Under the pieces are notes generated by a model. The model ran no database searches, was not told where the DNA came from, and worked only from the letters and a program-made list of their open reading frames with translations. From the NCBI RefSeq assembly GCF_001423295.1, contig NZ_LMNG01000032.1:180124-244123 (forward strand): DNA of 64,000 bases, in the 5' to 3' direction. This stretch comes from Methylobacterium sp. Leaf112 (GTDB lineage Bacteria > Pseudomonadota > Alphaproteobacteria > Rhizobiales > Beijerinckiaceae). How positions within the stretch are numbered: position 1 is the stretch's first letter; each line of letters starts with the position of its first letter. Position numbers and translations under genes: made by a program. Positions 45,988 to 54,890 of the stretch are shown here, in pieces.

Positions 45988-47856
45988 TCACGCCGTCTCG
46001 CCCAGCATCGCCCGGCGCTGTCGATCGAGTTCTTCGGCGTAGCGCTTGAGGGTGTGGCTTTCGGTGAGGAGGCCGACGACGCGGCGGGTCTCCGGCCCGT
46101 CGACGACGGCGAGCGCCTCGCTCTCCGTGCGGTCGAAGGCGGCGGCCGCGGCCTTGGCGTTCATGCCGGGCGTCAGGACGTCGTCGGCGTGACGCAGGAG
46201 GTCGGCGAGGCCGGGCGGCGGGCCATCGGCGTCCCGGGCGGCGGCGTGGGCCTCCGGCACCCGGACGATGCCGGCGTAGCGACCTTCGCCATCCACCGCC
46301 ACGACCCGCGAGGGCGATCCGAGGGGATGGTCCGTGAGAAAGGCCGTCAGCGGTAGGGAGACCGGCACGGTGGCGACCTCGCGGCGCATCAGGGTGTCCA
46401 CGGTCAGGGTGCGGATCCAGCCGACGTCGTGGGCGCTGCGGATGCTCTCGCCGCGCAGGTGGAAGCGCCAGGTGGCGAAGGAGTAGCCGAAGGTTTTTCG
46501 CACGGCGAGCGAGGAGGCGATCACCGCCACGAGGACGAGGCCGGTGATGGGGAAGCTGCCCGTCAGTTCCAGGGCCAGGAACGTCATGGTGAGCGGGCCG
46601 CCGATGACCGCGACGGCGAGCGCGCTCATGCCGATCACCGCGTAGGCGAGCGGCGTCGGCGCGAAGGCGGCCAAGCCGGGCATCGCCCCCGAAAAGATCT
46701 CCCCGACGAGCGCCCCGAGGAACAGCGAGGCGAAGAACAGGCCGCCGCGAAACCCCGCGCCGATGGAGAGGGCCGACGCCGTCGCCTTGGCGGCGAACAG
46801 GAGCGCGAGGCCCCCGAGACCCATGCCCGCCCCGTGCGCGCCGAGATGCAGGTGCAGGGCCCCGTGCCCGCCCGAGAGAACCTGCGGCGAGACCGCGACC
46901 GCCAGGGCGCCGACGCAGAGCCCACCGAGGGCGGGGGCCAGCGGGGCGGGGATCCGGCTCGCACGGATGCCGGCCTCCACCAGGGTGACGCCGCGCATGA
47001 TCACGATGCCGAGGCCGGCGCAGACGAGGCCGAGGCCCAGGACCGGCACGGTGTCGGCGCCGGTGATCGCCGTGCTGGTGAGGGCGTCGAGGCCGTCGAC
47101 GGTGACCAGCGCCGGTTGGTCCACCAGGGCGCGGGCGACGACGCTGCCGCACAGGGCCGCCACCACCACGGGCGTCAGGGTGGCGATGGCGTAGGTGCCG
47201 ATGATGAGTTCGAAGGCGTAGAACGCCCCCGTGAGCGGCGCTCCGAAGGCTGCCGCGATGGCGGCGGCCGCCCCGCAGCCGACGAGGGTGCGCTGGTCGC
47301 TCCGGCGCAGCTCGAACGACGCTCCGAAGCGTGCCGCGAGGCTGGCGCAGATCTGGGTATAGCCGGCTTCGAGGCCGACGGAGGCCCCCGACCCGTTCGA
47401 GATCATGTTCTGCAGGGCGACGAGCCCCGAGCCGCGTACCGACATCCGCCCGCCGTGGAGCGCATTGGCCTCGATGGGATCGACGACTGCGTGCGGGCGC
47501 CGTCCGTGCCGCCGGGCGATGGCCCGGGTAATGGTATGGGCGAGGAGGCCGAGCACGAGGCCGCCCGCCGCCGGGACGAGGAGCAGGGTCAGGGCCGGCA
47601 CGTCGTGGCTCGCGCTCAGACGCATTCCGGGCGGCAGGCCGTAGAGCCACGCGCGCAGGACCTGCGTCGCCCCCTGCATGGCGGCCACCGCCGCGCCCGC
47701 GACGCAGCCGGCGAGGCCCGCCAGGGCGACGAGACCGATCTCGCTGCCCCGCACCGCCGCACGCGCGCGTGCGGGGACTTTCGCCAGCAGGCGAGCCCGG
47801 GCCAACAGGCGAGCCCGGGCCGGCACACGGGTGAGGATGGGGCGTGGCGTCATCAT
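45988..47856 (-). CDS. ClC-family chloride channel/antiporter with CBS domains
   Basis: 622 residues. ClC core with about ten membrane helices: NGSGASVGLEAGYTQ (selectivity loop; Glu in the gating position), GAPLTGAFYAFELIIG and GAGFRGGLFFASLFLGA (GxFxP region, here without Pro). The C-terminus has two CBS-like motifs (TLMRREVATVPVSLPLTAFL and VLTPGMNAKAAAAAFDRTESEALAVV). Moves chloride or another anion, by channel or proton antiport. An N-terminal RARLLA repeat is odd, coded by direct repeats near 47785-47825; the start may lie further in. Confidence 0.93.
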   Translation of the reverse strand: MMTPRPILTRVPARARLLARARLLAKVPARARAAVRGSEIGLVALAGLAGCVAGAAVAAMQGATQVLRAWLYGLPPGMRLSASHDVPALTLLLVPAAGGLVLGLLAHTITRAIARRHGRRPHAVVDPIEANALHGGRMSVRGSGLVALQNMISNGSGASVGLEAGYTQICASLAARFGASFELRRSDQRTLVGCGAAAAIAAAFGAPLTGAFYAFELIIGTYAIATLTPVVVAALCGSVVARALVDQPALVTVDGLDALTSTAITGADTVPVLGLGLVCAGLGIVIMRGVTLVEAGIRASRIPAPLAPALGGLCVGALAVAVSPQVLSGGHGALHLHLGAHGAGMGLGGLALLFAAKATASALSIGAGFRGGLFFASLFLGALVGEIFSGAMPGLAAFAPTPLAYAVIGMSALAVAVIGGPLTMTFLALELTGSFPITGLVLVAVIASSLAVRKTFGYSFATWRFHLRGESIRSAHDVGWIRTLTVDTLMRREVATVPVSLPLTAFLTDHPLGSPSRVVAVDGEGRYAGIVRVPEAHAAARDADGPPPGLADLLRHADDVLTPGMNAKAAAAAFDRTESEALAVVDGPETRRVVGLLTESHTLKRYAEELDRQRRAMLGETA

Positions 47857-47993
47857 CGCGGGGGGCCGAACGGGTCGATCGAGGGGAATGGCTCCGGTTT
47901 AAGAGGGCCACGCCCGGGCGTCGATCGGTTTCCCGCGCGGTGCCTCGGCGGCCCTCTCCACACATTCTCCTCGCCCCGATGCGCAGCCGGCGC

Positions 47994-48020
47994 TTGAAAA
48001 GCGCTTCGGCTCGCGATACA
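47994..48020 (+). promoter_or_regulatory. Candidate promoter of tRNA-His
   Basis: TTGAAA at 47994-47999 and GATACA at 48015-48020, 15-bp spacer; predicted start a few bases before the tRNA. The -10 match is weak. Confidence 0.4.
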
Positions 48021-48031
48021 GCCCCCTCAGT

Positions 48032-48108
48032 GCCGCCGTAGCTCAGTTGGTTAGAGCACCAGATTGTGGATCTGGGGGTCCCCCGTTCGAGCCGGGGCGG
48101 TGGTACCA
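48032..48108 (+). tRNA. tRNA-His(GTG)
   Basis: 77 nt with full cloverleaf: acceptor GCCGCCG/CGGTGGT, D-arm GCTCAGTTGGTTAGAGC, anticodon loop TTGTGGA (anticodon GTG, 48066-48068), T-arm CCCCGTTCGAGCCGGGG, encoded CCA. The discriminator is A73, and the base before position 1 is T, so there is no encoded G-1; this matches the alphaproteobacterial form of tRNA-His. Confidence 0.97.
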
Positions 48109-48128
48109 TAGAATTGCCTAACGTTTGC

Positions 48129-48157
48129 AAGGGGTTGGCTCAGGCCAGCCCCTTCTT
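48129..48157 (+). terminator. Terminator after tRNA-His
   Basis: 11-bp stem (one G-U) 48129-48139 with 48144-48154, loop TCAG, followed by CTT. Confidence 0.7.
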
Positions 48158-48367
48158 CGTTGGTGGGGCCGGGCATGGTCGAGCGGAGCGCGCCGCGCAT
48201 CGTGCCCGATCCGGCGGATCGAGCCCCGTGCGGATGCGGCCGGAGCGAGTTCCGGAGCTTGGCGCCCGGCCGACGTCGCGCAGGGCCAAGCGTTGGGGCG
48301 ATCGAAGGGGCTTTCCACTCGCGCAGCCGCCCTTCGACGCGCCGGCCTTCGTATGCCGGTCCGCCTG

Positions 48368-48685
48368 CTAATCCACCGACGGGAAATGCGCGATGAAGCG
48401 GCTGCCGTCCCACAACTCGACGGCATGTCCATCGACCATTCCGGCCGCCCGGACGAGGGCTTCCGCATCGTCCTGGGCGTCGAGCCGGGAGAGCGTCGCG
48501 ATCCGTCCGTCGGCCGCCAGCAAGATGGCCCGGTAGGCCCGCCCGACCGAGGGGCGGGGCTGCGATACGGAGCCGCGCTGTTCGATCTGCCTCTCGACGC
48601 CCTGGTCCGATCTGCTGTCCGGCGAAGGACCAGCATTCGGCTCGTTGGAAAGCATTCCCAGTTCGTGCGACGCGAGCATTGTCAC
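48368..48685 (-). CDS. Small hypothetical protein
   Basis: 105 residues. The second half (RAYRAILLAADGRIATLSRLDAQDDAEALVRAAGMVDGHAVELWDGSRFIAHF, read as a whole pattern) follows a common small alphaproteobacterial protein type: a short beta hairpin, a helix, then VELWDG. Function unknown. The first ~45 residues are low complexity. It is convergent with tRNA-His. Confidence 0.65.
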   Translation of the reverse strand: MTMLASHELGMLSNEPNAGPSPDSRSDQGVERQIEQRGSVSQPRPSVGRAYRAILLAADGRIATLSRLDAQDDAEALVRAAGMVDGHAVELWDGSRFIAHFPSVD

Positions 48686-49506
48686 CCCTGGACCGAGAGG
48701 GCTGGCGAATGTCTTTCAGCCCAAAGGGATGGAGACTTGGCGGTTGGCAATGATTTGTAAGCGTCGTGCGGATGATTTGGCAAGGAATTTTTTACGAATT
48801 CCCATCGGTTACTTGGTTCCGTGGCGCATCCGACGATGAAATTCTCGATGTCAGAATTTAATTGAATTCAATGGATCGATCCTATGGCTTGGTGGCGGCA
48901 TTTTTCTCTCTTTGCGGTGGAGGAATATTTGGTTATCAAAAGCCTCGACAAACAGCTTCAGATTTAGTTGTAGAACATGGGTCCTTGCGCGAGAATTGCT
49001 GCGGAAATCGATCTCGATTGCCGAGAACTACATTGATGTGCTGGATTTCGTGTCAACGGATACTGTATAGCGCAAAGGCAACCTTCGTATTTGAATGATG
49101 AGCTAATCTATGTTAGTATAAACTCGTGTGGGCGCTGGCTTCGGGTTGGACGGCACCGGCTAAGCGACGGGACCAGGCTTCGACGTATCGGGCTTCGCAG
49201 GGCAAGGGATCTCCCCCATCGTCGGAGATTCGGCTGCAGCAGGCGGTGGGCGCGGGGTTGGCCGGGCCTTGCGCTGGCTTCCCTTCCTGTGGTCCGACGC
49301 CGGTGGCCGTCGAACGACCGCAGGATCAGGACCGGCCCTTGCTCGCGGCGTCGCGGAGCGGCCCCGCCCTCGCTCCACAGTGACGCCCGGTCGGGCCGAG
49401 CCGGAGCGGCGGAAAGGTGAAGGGGTGCTCCTGCGAGAAGGCCCCGGGCCAGAAAGGCGCCGGGGGCTGCGTTGCCCGTACGCGGGAAGGGAGGAGGGCC
49501 GTTGCC
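48686..49506. other. AT-rich island and gene-free stretch between two tRNA genes
   Basis: 821 bp. From about 48700 to 49130 GC drops to roughly 45%, against about 70% around it. The only open frame of note (48862-49098, 78 codons, with hydrophobic GLVAAFFSLCGGGIFGY) has no recognised relative. From 49130 GC is high again, without a credible gene. It looks like a remnant of acquired DNA. Confidence 0.5.
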
Positions 49507-50301
49507 TTACGCCAAGCGGCGAACCAGCGTTCGCTCCATGATGAGTCCGAGGGTCAACGTTCCGAATCCCATCCCCAGAACGTAGAGGTAATCAACGTTC
49601 ACGCCGAGTTGCGTATAGTACCCGAGGCGGACCCACTCGATGATCTGCACCATCGGGTTCCATTTCATGATCTCGTAGATCTGTGGCGGCATGAATTGCG
49701 GCAGGAAATAAACACCGGACGTCAGGTAGAACGTGATCGTGACGAGGATGTATCCGATCTGCCATCCGGGAAAGAACGACAGGATTCCGACATTGATCGC
49801 CCCGATGCCGAGACCGAGGAGTAGGGCGGCACAGTATCCGCCGACCGCCATGATCGGTTCGTCCGGGATCGGATCCACGCCGAAGCAAACCAGGATGAAG
49901 AAAATCAGGATGAGGCCGGTGAATCCTTTGACCGCCTCGACGATGAATCGCGCGACGATCAGATCGAAGAGCTTTACCTGCGGATAATAGGTCAGGGGTT
50001 TGCTGGAGACGATCGCCTTCATCGCCTCGCGGGACGTGTATTGAAACACCAGGGCCGGAACGGCACCGGTTGCGATGAACAGGATCACGCTGTCGCCCAG
50101 AGGCGACGGCATGCCGCGAAAGGCCATGAGGCCGACGATCAGGAAGATGTGCGCGACGGGCCACAGGATGACGACGACGTAGCCCCAATACGAGGCGCCG
50201 AACCGGGTCCGCATGTCGCGGAGCATCAGTGCATGAATGACGTGTGCGTAGACCTCCCAATCGCTTCGCGCGACATGCGTCTTTGCTTTGAAGGTGACCA
50301 T
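49507..50301 (-). CDS. ABC-2 type polysaccharide export permease (KpsM/Wzm-like)
   Basis: 264 residues with six hydrophobic segments. N-terminal MLRDMRTRFGASYWGYVVVILWPVAHIFLI is the typical RxxxxRYxxSxLGxxW-like entry of polysaccharide/polyol-phosphate exporters, followed by a VIARFIVEAVKGF region. It would pair with a KpsT-type ATPase to export a capsule or lipopolysaccharide chain, but no ATPase gene is adjacent. GC is lower than in most neighbours. It lies between tRNA-His and tRNA-Val. Confidence 0.88.
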   Translation of the reverse strand: MVTFKAKTHVARSDWEVYAHVIHALMLRDMRTRFGASYWGYVVVILWPVAHIFLIVGLMAFRGMPSPLGDSVILFIATGAVPALVFQYTSREAMKAIVSSKPLTYYPQVKLFDLIVARFIVEAVKGFTGLILIFFILVCFGVDPIPDEPIMAVGGYCAALLLGLGIGAINVGILSFFPGWQIGYILVTITFYLTSGVYFLPQFMPPQIYEIMKWNPMVQIIEWVRLGYYTQLGVNVDYLYVLGMGFGTLTLGLIMERTLVRRLA

Positions 50302-50663
50302 GGGGTGGGTCTCGGGCGGTGTGGCGTGCGTCGCGCCTAGCGGGAGATCTGGTCAAAAATGCGCAGTCGCGCTCCCCCGACGCTTCGGCGCGGTCGGCGT
50401 GCGAAGGTGCATAGGGAGCTGCGCGTTTCCCGCTTCTGCCAGACGGCGGGCGTGGCGCGCGAGGGAATGGACAACGCGGCGGCCGCCACAGGCCGGCTCG
50501 ATACAGCCGCAAATCCAAAGACTTCGATGTCGTCGTGGGATGGGTTCAGGTGAGAAACCGGTCCAGGTCCGGTCTTCCCCGCAGGCAGGCTCGCTGAACC
50601 TGCGATCCCTCGTCACCAACTCGCCTTTGGCCAGGGAAATCCCCGTGTCGCCAGGAGGTGAGA
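50302..50663. other. 362-bp intergenic stretch
   Basis: No credible gene. It holds the upstream region of the export permease and the downstream flank of tRNA-Val. A small hairpin GCAGG-N9-CCTGC (50585-50603) resembles a tRNA T-arm but lacks the rest of a cloverleaf. Confidence 0.4.
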
Positions 50664-50738
50664 TGGTGGGCACTACAGGGTTCGAACCTGTGACCCCTAC
50701 CATGTCAAGGTAGTGCTCTACCGCTGAGCTAAGCGCCC
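50664..50738 (-). tRNA. tRNA-Val(GAC)
   Basis: 75 nt. On the minus strand: acceptor GGGCGCT/AGTGCCC, D-arm GCTCAGCGGTAGAGC, anticodon loop TTGACAT (anticodon GAC, 50706-50704), T-arm ACAGGTTCGAACCTGT, discriminator A, encoded CCA. Confidence 0.96.
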
Positions 50739-50770
50739 TCACCGGCTGCGTTCGCCGCCGGTGAGGGGGG

Positions 50771-50798
50771 CTATAGCTTCTGGTTTTGGGGGGCGCAA
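50771..50798 (-). promoter_or_regulatory. Candidate promoter of tRNA-Val
   Basis: On the minus strand TTGCGC (50798-50793), 16-bp spacer, CTATAG (50776-50771). A perfect 11-bp hairpin (50736-50746 with 50757-50767) covers the predicted start and overlaps the tRNA 5' end by three bases. Confidence 0.5.
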
Positions 50799-51006
50799 GC
50801 GCAAAGGCGCGCTCCGATCACGGACCATGATCCATTTTCCTGCGCCGATCCTCAAAGTACGCTAAGGGCCGGGGCCGGCCCGTGCGGCGGCCTCCCCGAG
50901 GGAGGCGGCGTCGGGCGAGCGGCGAGTGCCACGGCAGGGACAAGGAGCCGGAGGCGCGATCCGAGCGGATCCGGCACGGCTCCAGGCCATCGAGCAACGG
51001 TGAGGA

Positions 51007-52053
51007 ATGCGGTTCTACGTCGATCACGACCTGGGTGCCGAGATCAGGTTCTGGGTGGTCCCGGACAACCCCCTGGCCATCAGCCGCGTCTTCGTCGCCG
51101 TGGAGGGCCGGCGCGTCGCCGAGATCCCGGCCACGATCACGGATGACGGCATCCGGGCCAACGGCTGGCACTCCACCGGGCACTGCGTCTTCCGGCTCAC
51201 CCCCGAGGAGGTGCCGGGGCTGGCCGAGGCGCGGCGCGTCGAGATCTACGACACCGACACCAACGTCCTGATCTACCGGCGCATCCGCCAGGATGGGCTC
51301 CGGACGGGCAAGGTCCTGCTCGTCGACACCAGCATCGTGCCGGAGACCCGCATCCCCGCGGCTCTGTTCGACCGGTTCCAGCAGAGCTACCTCGGAGTCG
51401 GGCGCCTGTCCGACGAAGTGCTGCGGGTGCTGTTCGAGAGCCCCTGGCTGGCCTCGTCCTTCGTGTCCGGCGCCATCATCGTCCCGCGCTACGAGGGCTT
51501 CTTCGCCAGCGACGATTTCATCACCACCGCCCTGATCCACGATCCCTACACCGAGATGGCGACGCGGATGCTGTGGCTGAAGGCGCGGGCCGCCGTCGCG
51601 GCCGATCCGCCCCAGGCCTGGCGCCTCGGCGGTCTCGCCGAGGCGGCGGATTTCACCGGCGATTACGACTTCGACGACCCGAAAAGCCTCAAGCGCTTCT
51701 TCAAGATGATGCCCGAGGGGGCGTATCACCTGCTGTACAATCCCCTGGCCCGCCAGTTCGGCACCAAGCTGCCCAACGATCGGATGACCCCGGGCAATTC
51801 CATCGTCGCCATCGAGATCCTGGCCCGCGTCAACGTCGTCGGCCACCGCGAATTCTACGAGGCCTTCGCCACCACGGTGTTCGATCGCCTCGGGGTCGAG
51901 GCCGTCGTGCCCGAGCCCGAGCCGATCCCAGAGACCGTCCTGGCACTGGCGGCACGCCTGCGCGGCCTGCGGGCGGCCCAGGACATGCTCGTGTTCGACG
52001 TCGCCATGGCGGACGCCGTGCGCGACGCCGTGGCCAAGGGCTGGACCGTCTGA
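51007..52053 (+). CDS. Unknown protein coupled to a glycosyltransferase gene
   Basis: 348 residues. The first ~95 residues are beta-rich (IRFWVVPDNPLAISRVFVAVEGRR ... VEIYDTDTNVLIYRR), the rest mostly helical, with aromatic/acidic patches such as DDFITTALIHDPYTEMATRMLWL. No signal peptide or membrane segment, so cytosolic. No family recognised. It ends 2 bp before the next ATG, so the two proteins very likely work together in making a surface glycan. Confidence 0.85.
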   Translation: MRFYVDHDLGAEIRFWVVPDNPLAISRVFVAVEGRRVAEIPATITDDGIRANGWHSTGHCVFRLTPEEVPGLAEARRVEIYDTDTNVLIYRRIRQDGLRTGKVLLVDTSIVPETRIPAALFDRFQQSYLGVGRLSDEVLRVLFESPWLASSFVSGAIIVPRYEGFFASDDFITTALIHDPYTEMATRMLWLKARAAVAADPPQAWRLGGLAEAADFTGDYDFDDPKSLKRFFKMMPEGAYHLLYNPLARQFGTKLPNDRMTPGNSIVAIEILARVNVVGHREFYEAFATTVFDRLGVEAVVPEPEPIPETVLALAARLRGLRAAQDMLVFDVAMADAVRDAVAKGWTV

Positions 52054-52055
52054 GC

Positions 52056-54227
52056 ATGGGCCGGGACCCGGGGCGCGATCATCCGGGCGCGATGCCGTCG
52101 GCCCGCCTGCCGGGCGGAATCCGTGCCTTCACGGCCGATGGCAGCTGCTCGCGCCTCGACCTCACCGGGGCGGGCCTCGACGGCGCCTGGGTGACGATCC
52201 GGTTCCGCGATGCCGGCAGCGGCGGGATCGCTCGCCTGCTCGTGACCGTCCTGTGCGAAGGCCGACACGGCGCGGTCCTGCAGGAGGAGGCCTTGGGCGG
52301 CGACCGGTTCGCCTGGACGGGACGCCTGCCCGAGGCACTCCGCGCCCTCGTCCTCTCCCCCCTGGCGCCGGGCCGACCCTTCGCCCTCGTGGATGTGGCG
52401 ATCCACCGGCGCGGGCGCCTCGCCCTCGTGGCCCGTGCCGTGTTGCGGGCGCCCCGCCTCACCGTTCGTGCCGTCTATTGGCGCGCCCTCGGCCTCAAGG
52501 TGCGCGGGCGCGGCCTGCTCTCCGCCGCCCTCGGACAACGCCGCGGCACAGGGTACGGCGCCTGGATCCGCCGCTTCGACACCCTGACCGCCCCCGAGCG
52601 GGCCCGCCTGCGAGCCGAGGCCGCCGCGTGGGTCGACCCGCCCCTGATCTCCGTCCTGATGCCGGTCCACGATCCCGCGCCCGCGGTGCTGGAAGCGGCC
52701 CTGCGCTCGGTCCGGGCACAGCTCTCGCCCCATTGGGAACTCTGCGTCGCCGACGATGCCTCCACCGATCCGGCGATCGTCCGGATCCTCGCGGCCCACG
52801 CCGCCGCCGATTCCCGCATCCGCGTGACGCGGCGGGCCGTGAACGGCCATATCGCGCGGGCCACCAACGAGGCCCTCGCCCTGGCGCGCGGCGCCTACGT
52901 GGCCTTCCTCGACCACGACGACGTGCTCGCCGAGACCGCCCTGTTCCATGTGGGTGCGGCCATCCGCGCCGACCCCGATCTCGTGCTGATCTACAGCGAC
53001 GAGGACAAGATCGACGGACGCGGGCGCCGGTTCGAGCCGCACTTCAAGTCCGGCTTCGACCGCGAGCTGCTCTACGGGCAGAACTACATCAATCACCTCG
53101 CGGTGGTGCGCACCGCCGCGGTGCGGGCGCTCGGCGGCCTGCGTCCGGGCTTCGAGGGCAGCCAGGACCATGACCTGCTCCTGCGCCTGACGCAGGGGCT
53201 CGCGCCCGCGCGCGTACGTCACATCCCGAAGGTGCTCTATCACTGGCGTGCTGCCGGGGGCTCCGGCACCTTCTCCGACCGTGCCCTGGCGCAGGCCGAG
53301 ACCGCCCGTCTGCGCGCGCTCGCGGAGGTGGCCGCACCCTTCGGCGCCCGTGCCGAACGCGGGCCGCTGGGTTTCAACCGGCTCGTGCGGCCCCTGCCCC
53401 ACCCGGCTCCGCGCGTCTCCGTCATCATCCCCACCCGCGACCGGGCCGAGCTCCTGGGGACGGTCCTGCGCGGCCTGTTCGGTGCGACCGACTACCCGGA
53501 CATCGAGGTGGTGGTCGTTGACAACGACAGCCGCGAGCCGGCGACGGATGCCCTGTTCGCGTCCTATGCGGAGGAGGCGCGCCTGCGAATCCTGCTCGTG
53601 CCGGGCCCGTTCAACTTCTCCGACCTGTCGAACCGGGGGGGCGCGGCCGCGACCGGCGCGGTGCTGCTGTTCCTCAACAACGACGTCGAGATCGTCGAGC
53701 CCGGCTGGCTCGCCGAGATGGTCTCCCTCGCCCTCGATCCGAGCGTCGGCGCGGTCGGCGCCAAGCTGCTCTATCCGGACGGCACCCTGCAGCACGGCGG
53801 CATCGTGCTCGGCATCGGCGGGGTCGCCGGGCACAGCCATCCCGGCCTGCCGGGGGAGGAGCCGGGCTACTTCGCCCGCATGGTCCTGACCCAGGAGGTC
53901 TCCGCCGTCACCGGGGCGTGCCTCGCCGTGCGGGCCGAGGCGTTCGCGCGGGTCGGCGGCTTCGATGCCGCGCACTTGGCCGTCGCCTTCAACGACGTCG
54001 ACCTGTGCCTGCGCCTGCGCGAGGCCGGCTACCGCAACCTGTGGACGCCGTACGCCCGCCTCGTCCACCACGAATCGAAGAGCCGGGGACCCGAGGACAC
54101 GCCGGAGAAGCGCACCCGGTTCGAGGCCGAGATGCGGGTGATGCAGGCGCGCTGGGAGCCGCAGCTTCGGGCCGACCCGTACTACAATCCCAACCTGTCC
54201 CGCACGGCGGCGCATTTCCGCCTGTGA
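52056..54227 (+). CDS. Double-domain family 2 glycosyltransferase
   Basis: 723 residues. About 195 N-terminal residues of beta-rich sequence, then two GT-A domains in tandem. Domain 1: LISVLMPVHDPAP, DDASTDP, FLDHDDVL, YSDEDKIDG. Domain 2 from about residue 455: VSVIIPTRDRAELL, VVDNDSREP, FLNNDVEIVEPGWL, VTGACLAVRAEAF, FNDVDLCLRLREAGY. Both catalytic Asp sets look intact, so it may add two sugars or build an alternating chain. Starts at 52056 or, less likely, 52092. Cytosolic. Confidence 0.93.
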   Translation: MGRDPGRDHPGAMPSARLPGGIRAFTADGSCSRLDLTGAGLDGAWVTIRFRDAGSGGIARLLVTVLCEGRHGAVLQEEALGGDRFAWTGRLPEALRALVLSPLAPGRPFALVDVAIHRRGRLALVARAVLRAPRLTVRAVYWRALGLKVRGRGLLSAALGQRRGTGYGAWIRRFDTLTAPERARLRAEAAAWVDPPLISVLMPVHDPAPAVLEAALRSVRAQLSPHWELCVADDASTDPAIVRILAAHAAADSRIRVTRRAVNGHIARATNEALALARGAYVAFLDHDDVLAETALFHVGAAIRADPDLVLIYSDEDKIDGRGRRFEPHFKSGFDRELLYGQNYINHLAVVRTAAVRALGGLRPGFEGSQDHDLLLRLTQGLAPARVRHIPKVLYHWRAAGGSGTFSDRALAQAETARLRALAEVAAPFGARAERGPLGFNRLVRPLPHPAPRVSVIIPTRDRAELLGTVLRGLFGATDYPDIEVVVVDNDSREPATDALFASYAEEARLRILLVPGPFNFSDLSNRGGAAATGAVLLFLNNDVEIVEPGWLAEMVSLALDPSVGAVGAKLLYPDGTLQHGGIVLGIGGVAGHSHPGLPGEEPGYFARMVLTQEVSAVTGACLAVRAEAFARVGGFDAAHLAVAFNDVDLCLRLREAGYRNLWTPYARLVHHESKSRGPEDTPEKRTRFEAEMRVMQARWEPQLRADPYYNPNLSRTAAHFRL

Positions 54228-54890
54228 GACCGGACCGATGCGTCCGGGCCCCGGTGCCGCCCGGCGCCAGGTCACACGAGGTCAGGCGCCAAAGCCACAC
54301 GCCAAGGGCGATGTTGCGCTGCGGTGACAATTCGACGCGAACTGGCGCGCTGCACCATCCCGGATCCCCGACGGAGGCCGTGATCCCGCTGGTGTGTGTC
54401 CTCCCGGTGACACGATTGCCTTGGAATTGCTCGAAGTCGGGATGATAAGCACGCCCGCAACCGTGAAAGCGGCACCGCCCGAAAGTCCTGTGTCCCGCCC
54501 GTCGGGATCGAGGATCACGGGCATAAGGATCACGCGTCCCCGATCCGATCCACGAAGGCAGCCGGGAACCCCATGGCCCATCCTCGTCAGTCGATTCCGG
54601 ACCGCATGCAGGGCACCGCGATGAGGGGGGGCGAAGCTCTCTTGTCGGGGCCGCCAGGGTCGCGACCGCTGATCCGCGACGCCTGATCCGTTCGATTTCC
54701 GGTCCCGCCACCGGTCTCCGTTCGGAGCAGGCGGGCCACGCATCATGATGCGCGACAGGATGTTCTTTCGTCGCGCCAAGCCTCGCCCGTCCCTTCTTCC
54801 CCGTGTTGGACACCGCCCTGGTGCCATACTAAGGATCGGACGGATTGCCCGGCCTCTTTTCGAGGCCGGTCTCGTTCCCCGTTCAAGAGC
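54228..54890. other. 663-bp gap ahead of the polyketide synthase
   Basis: No convincing gene. GC is coding-like in parts, but frames are short or Pro/Arg-rich. Possible promoter TTGGAC-N15-TACTAA about 60 bp before the PKS start (spacer short), then a hairpin at 54849-54869. The size suggests regulated expression. Confidence 0.4.
54849..54869 (+). promoter_or_regulatory. Hairpin in the polyketide synthase leader
   Basis: Perfect 8-bp stem CCGGCCTC / GAGGCCGG with loop TTTTC, 21 bp before the GTG start. Confidence 0.4.

Noticed and set aside
48862..49098. 78-codon frame in the AT-rich island
   Set aside because: No ribosome binding site of note and no recognisable relative; codon use cannot be judged in so short a low-GC frame.
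50585..50603. T-arm-like hairpin near tRNA-Val, possible tRNA remnant or attachment site
   Set aside because: Only one arm is present; no matching copy of the tRNA 3' end and no integrase nearby.
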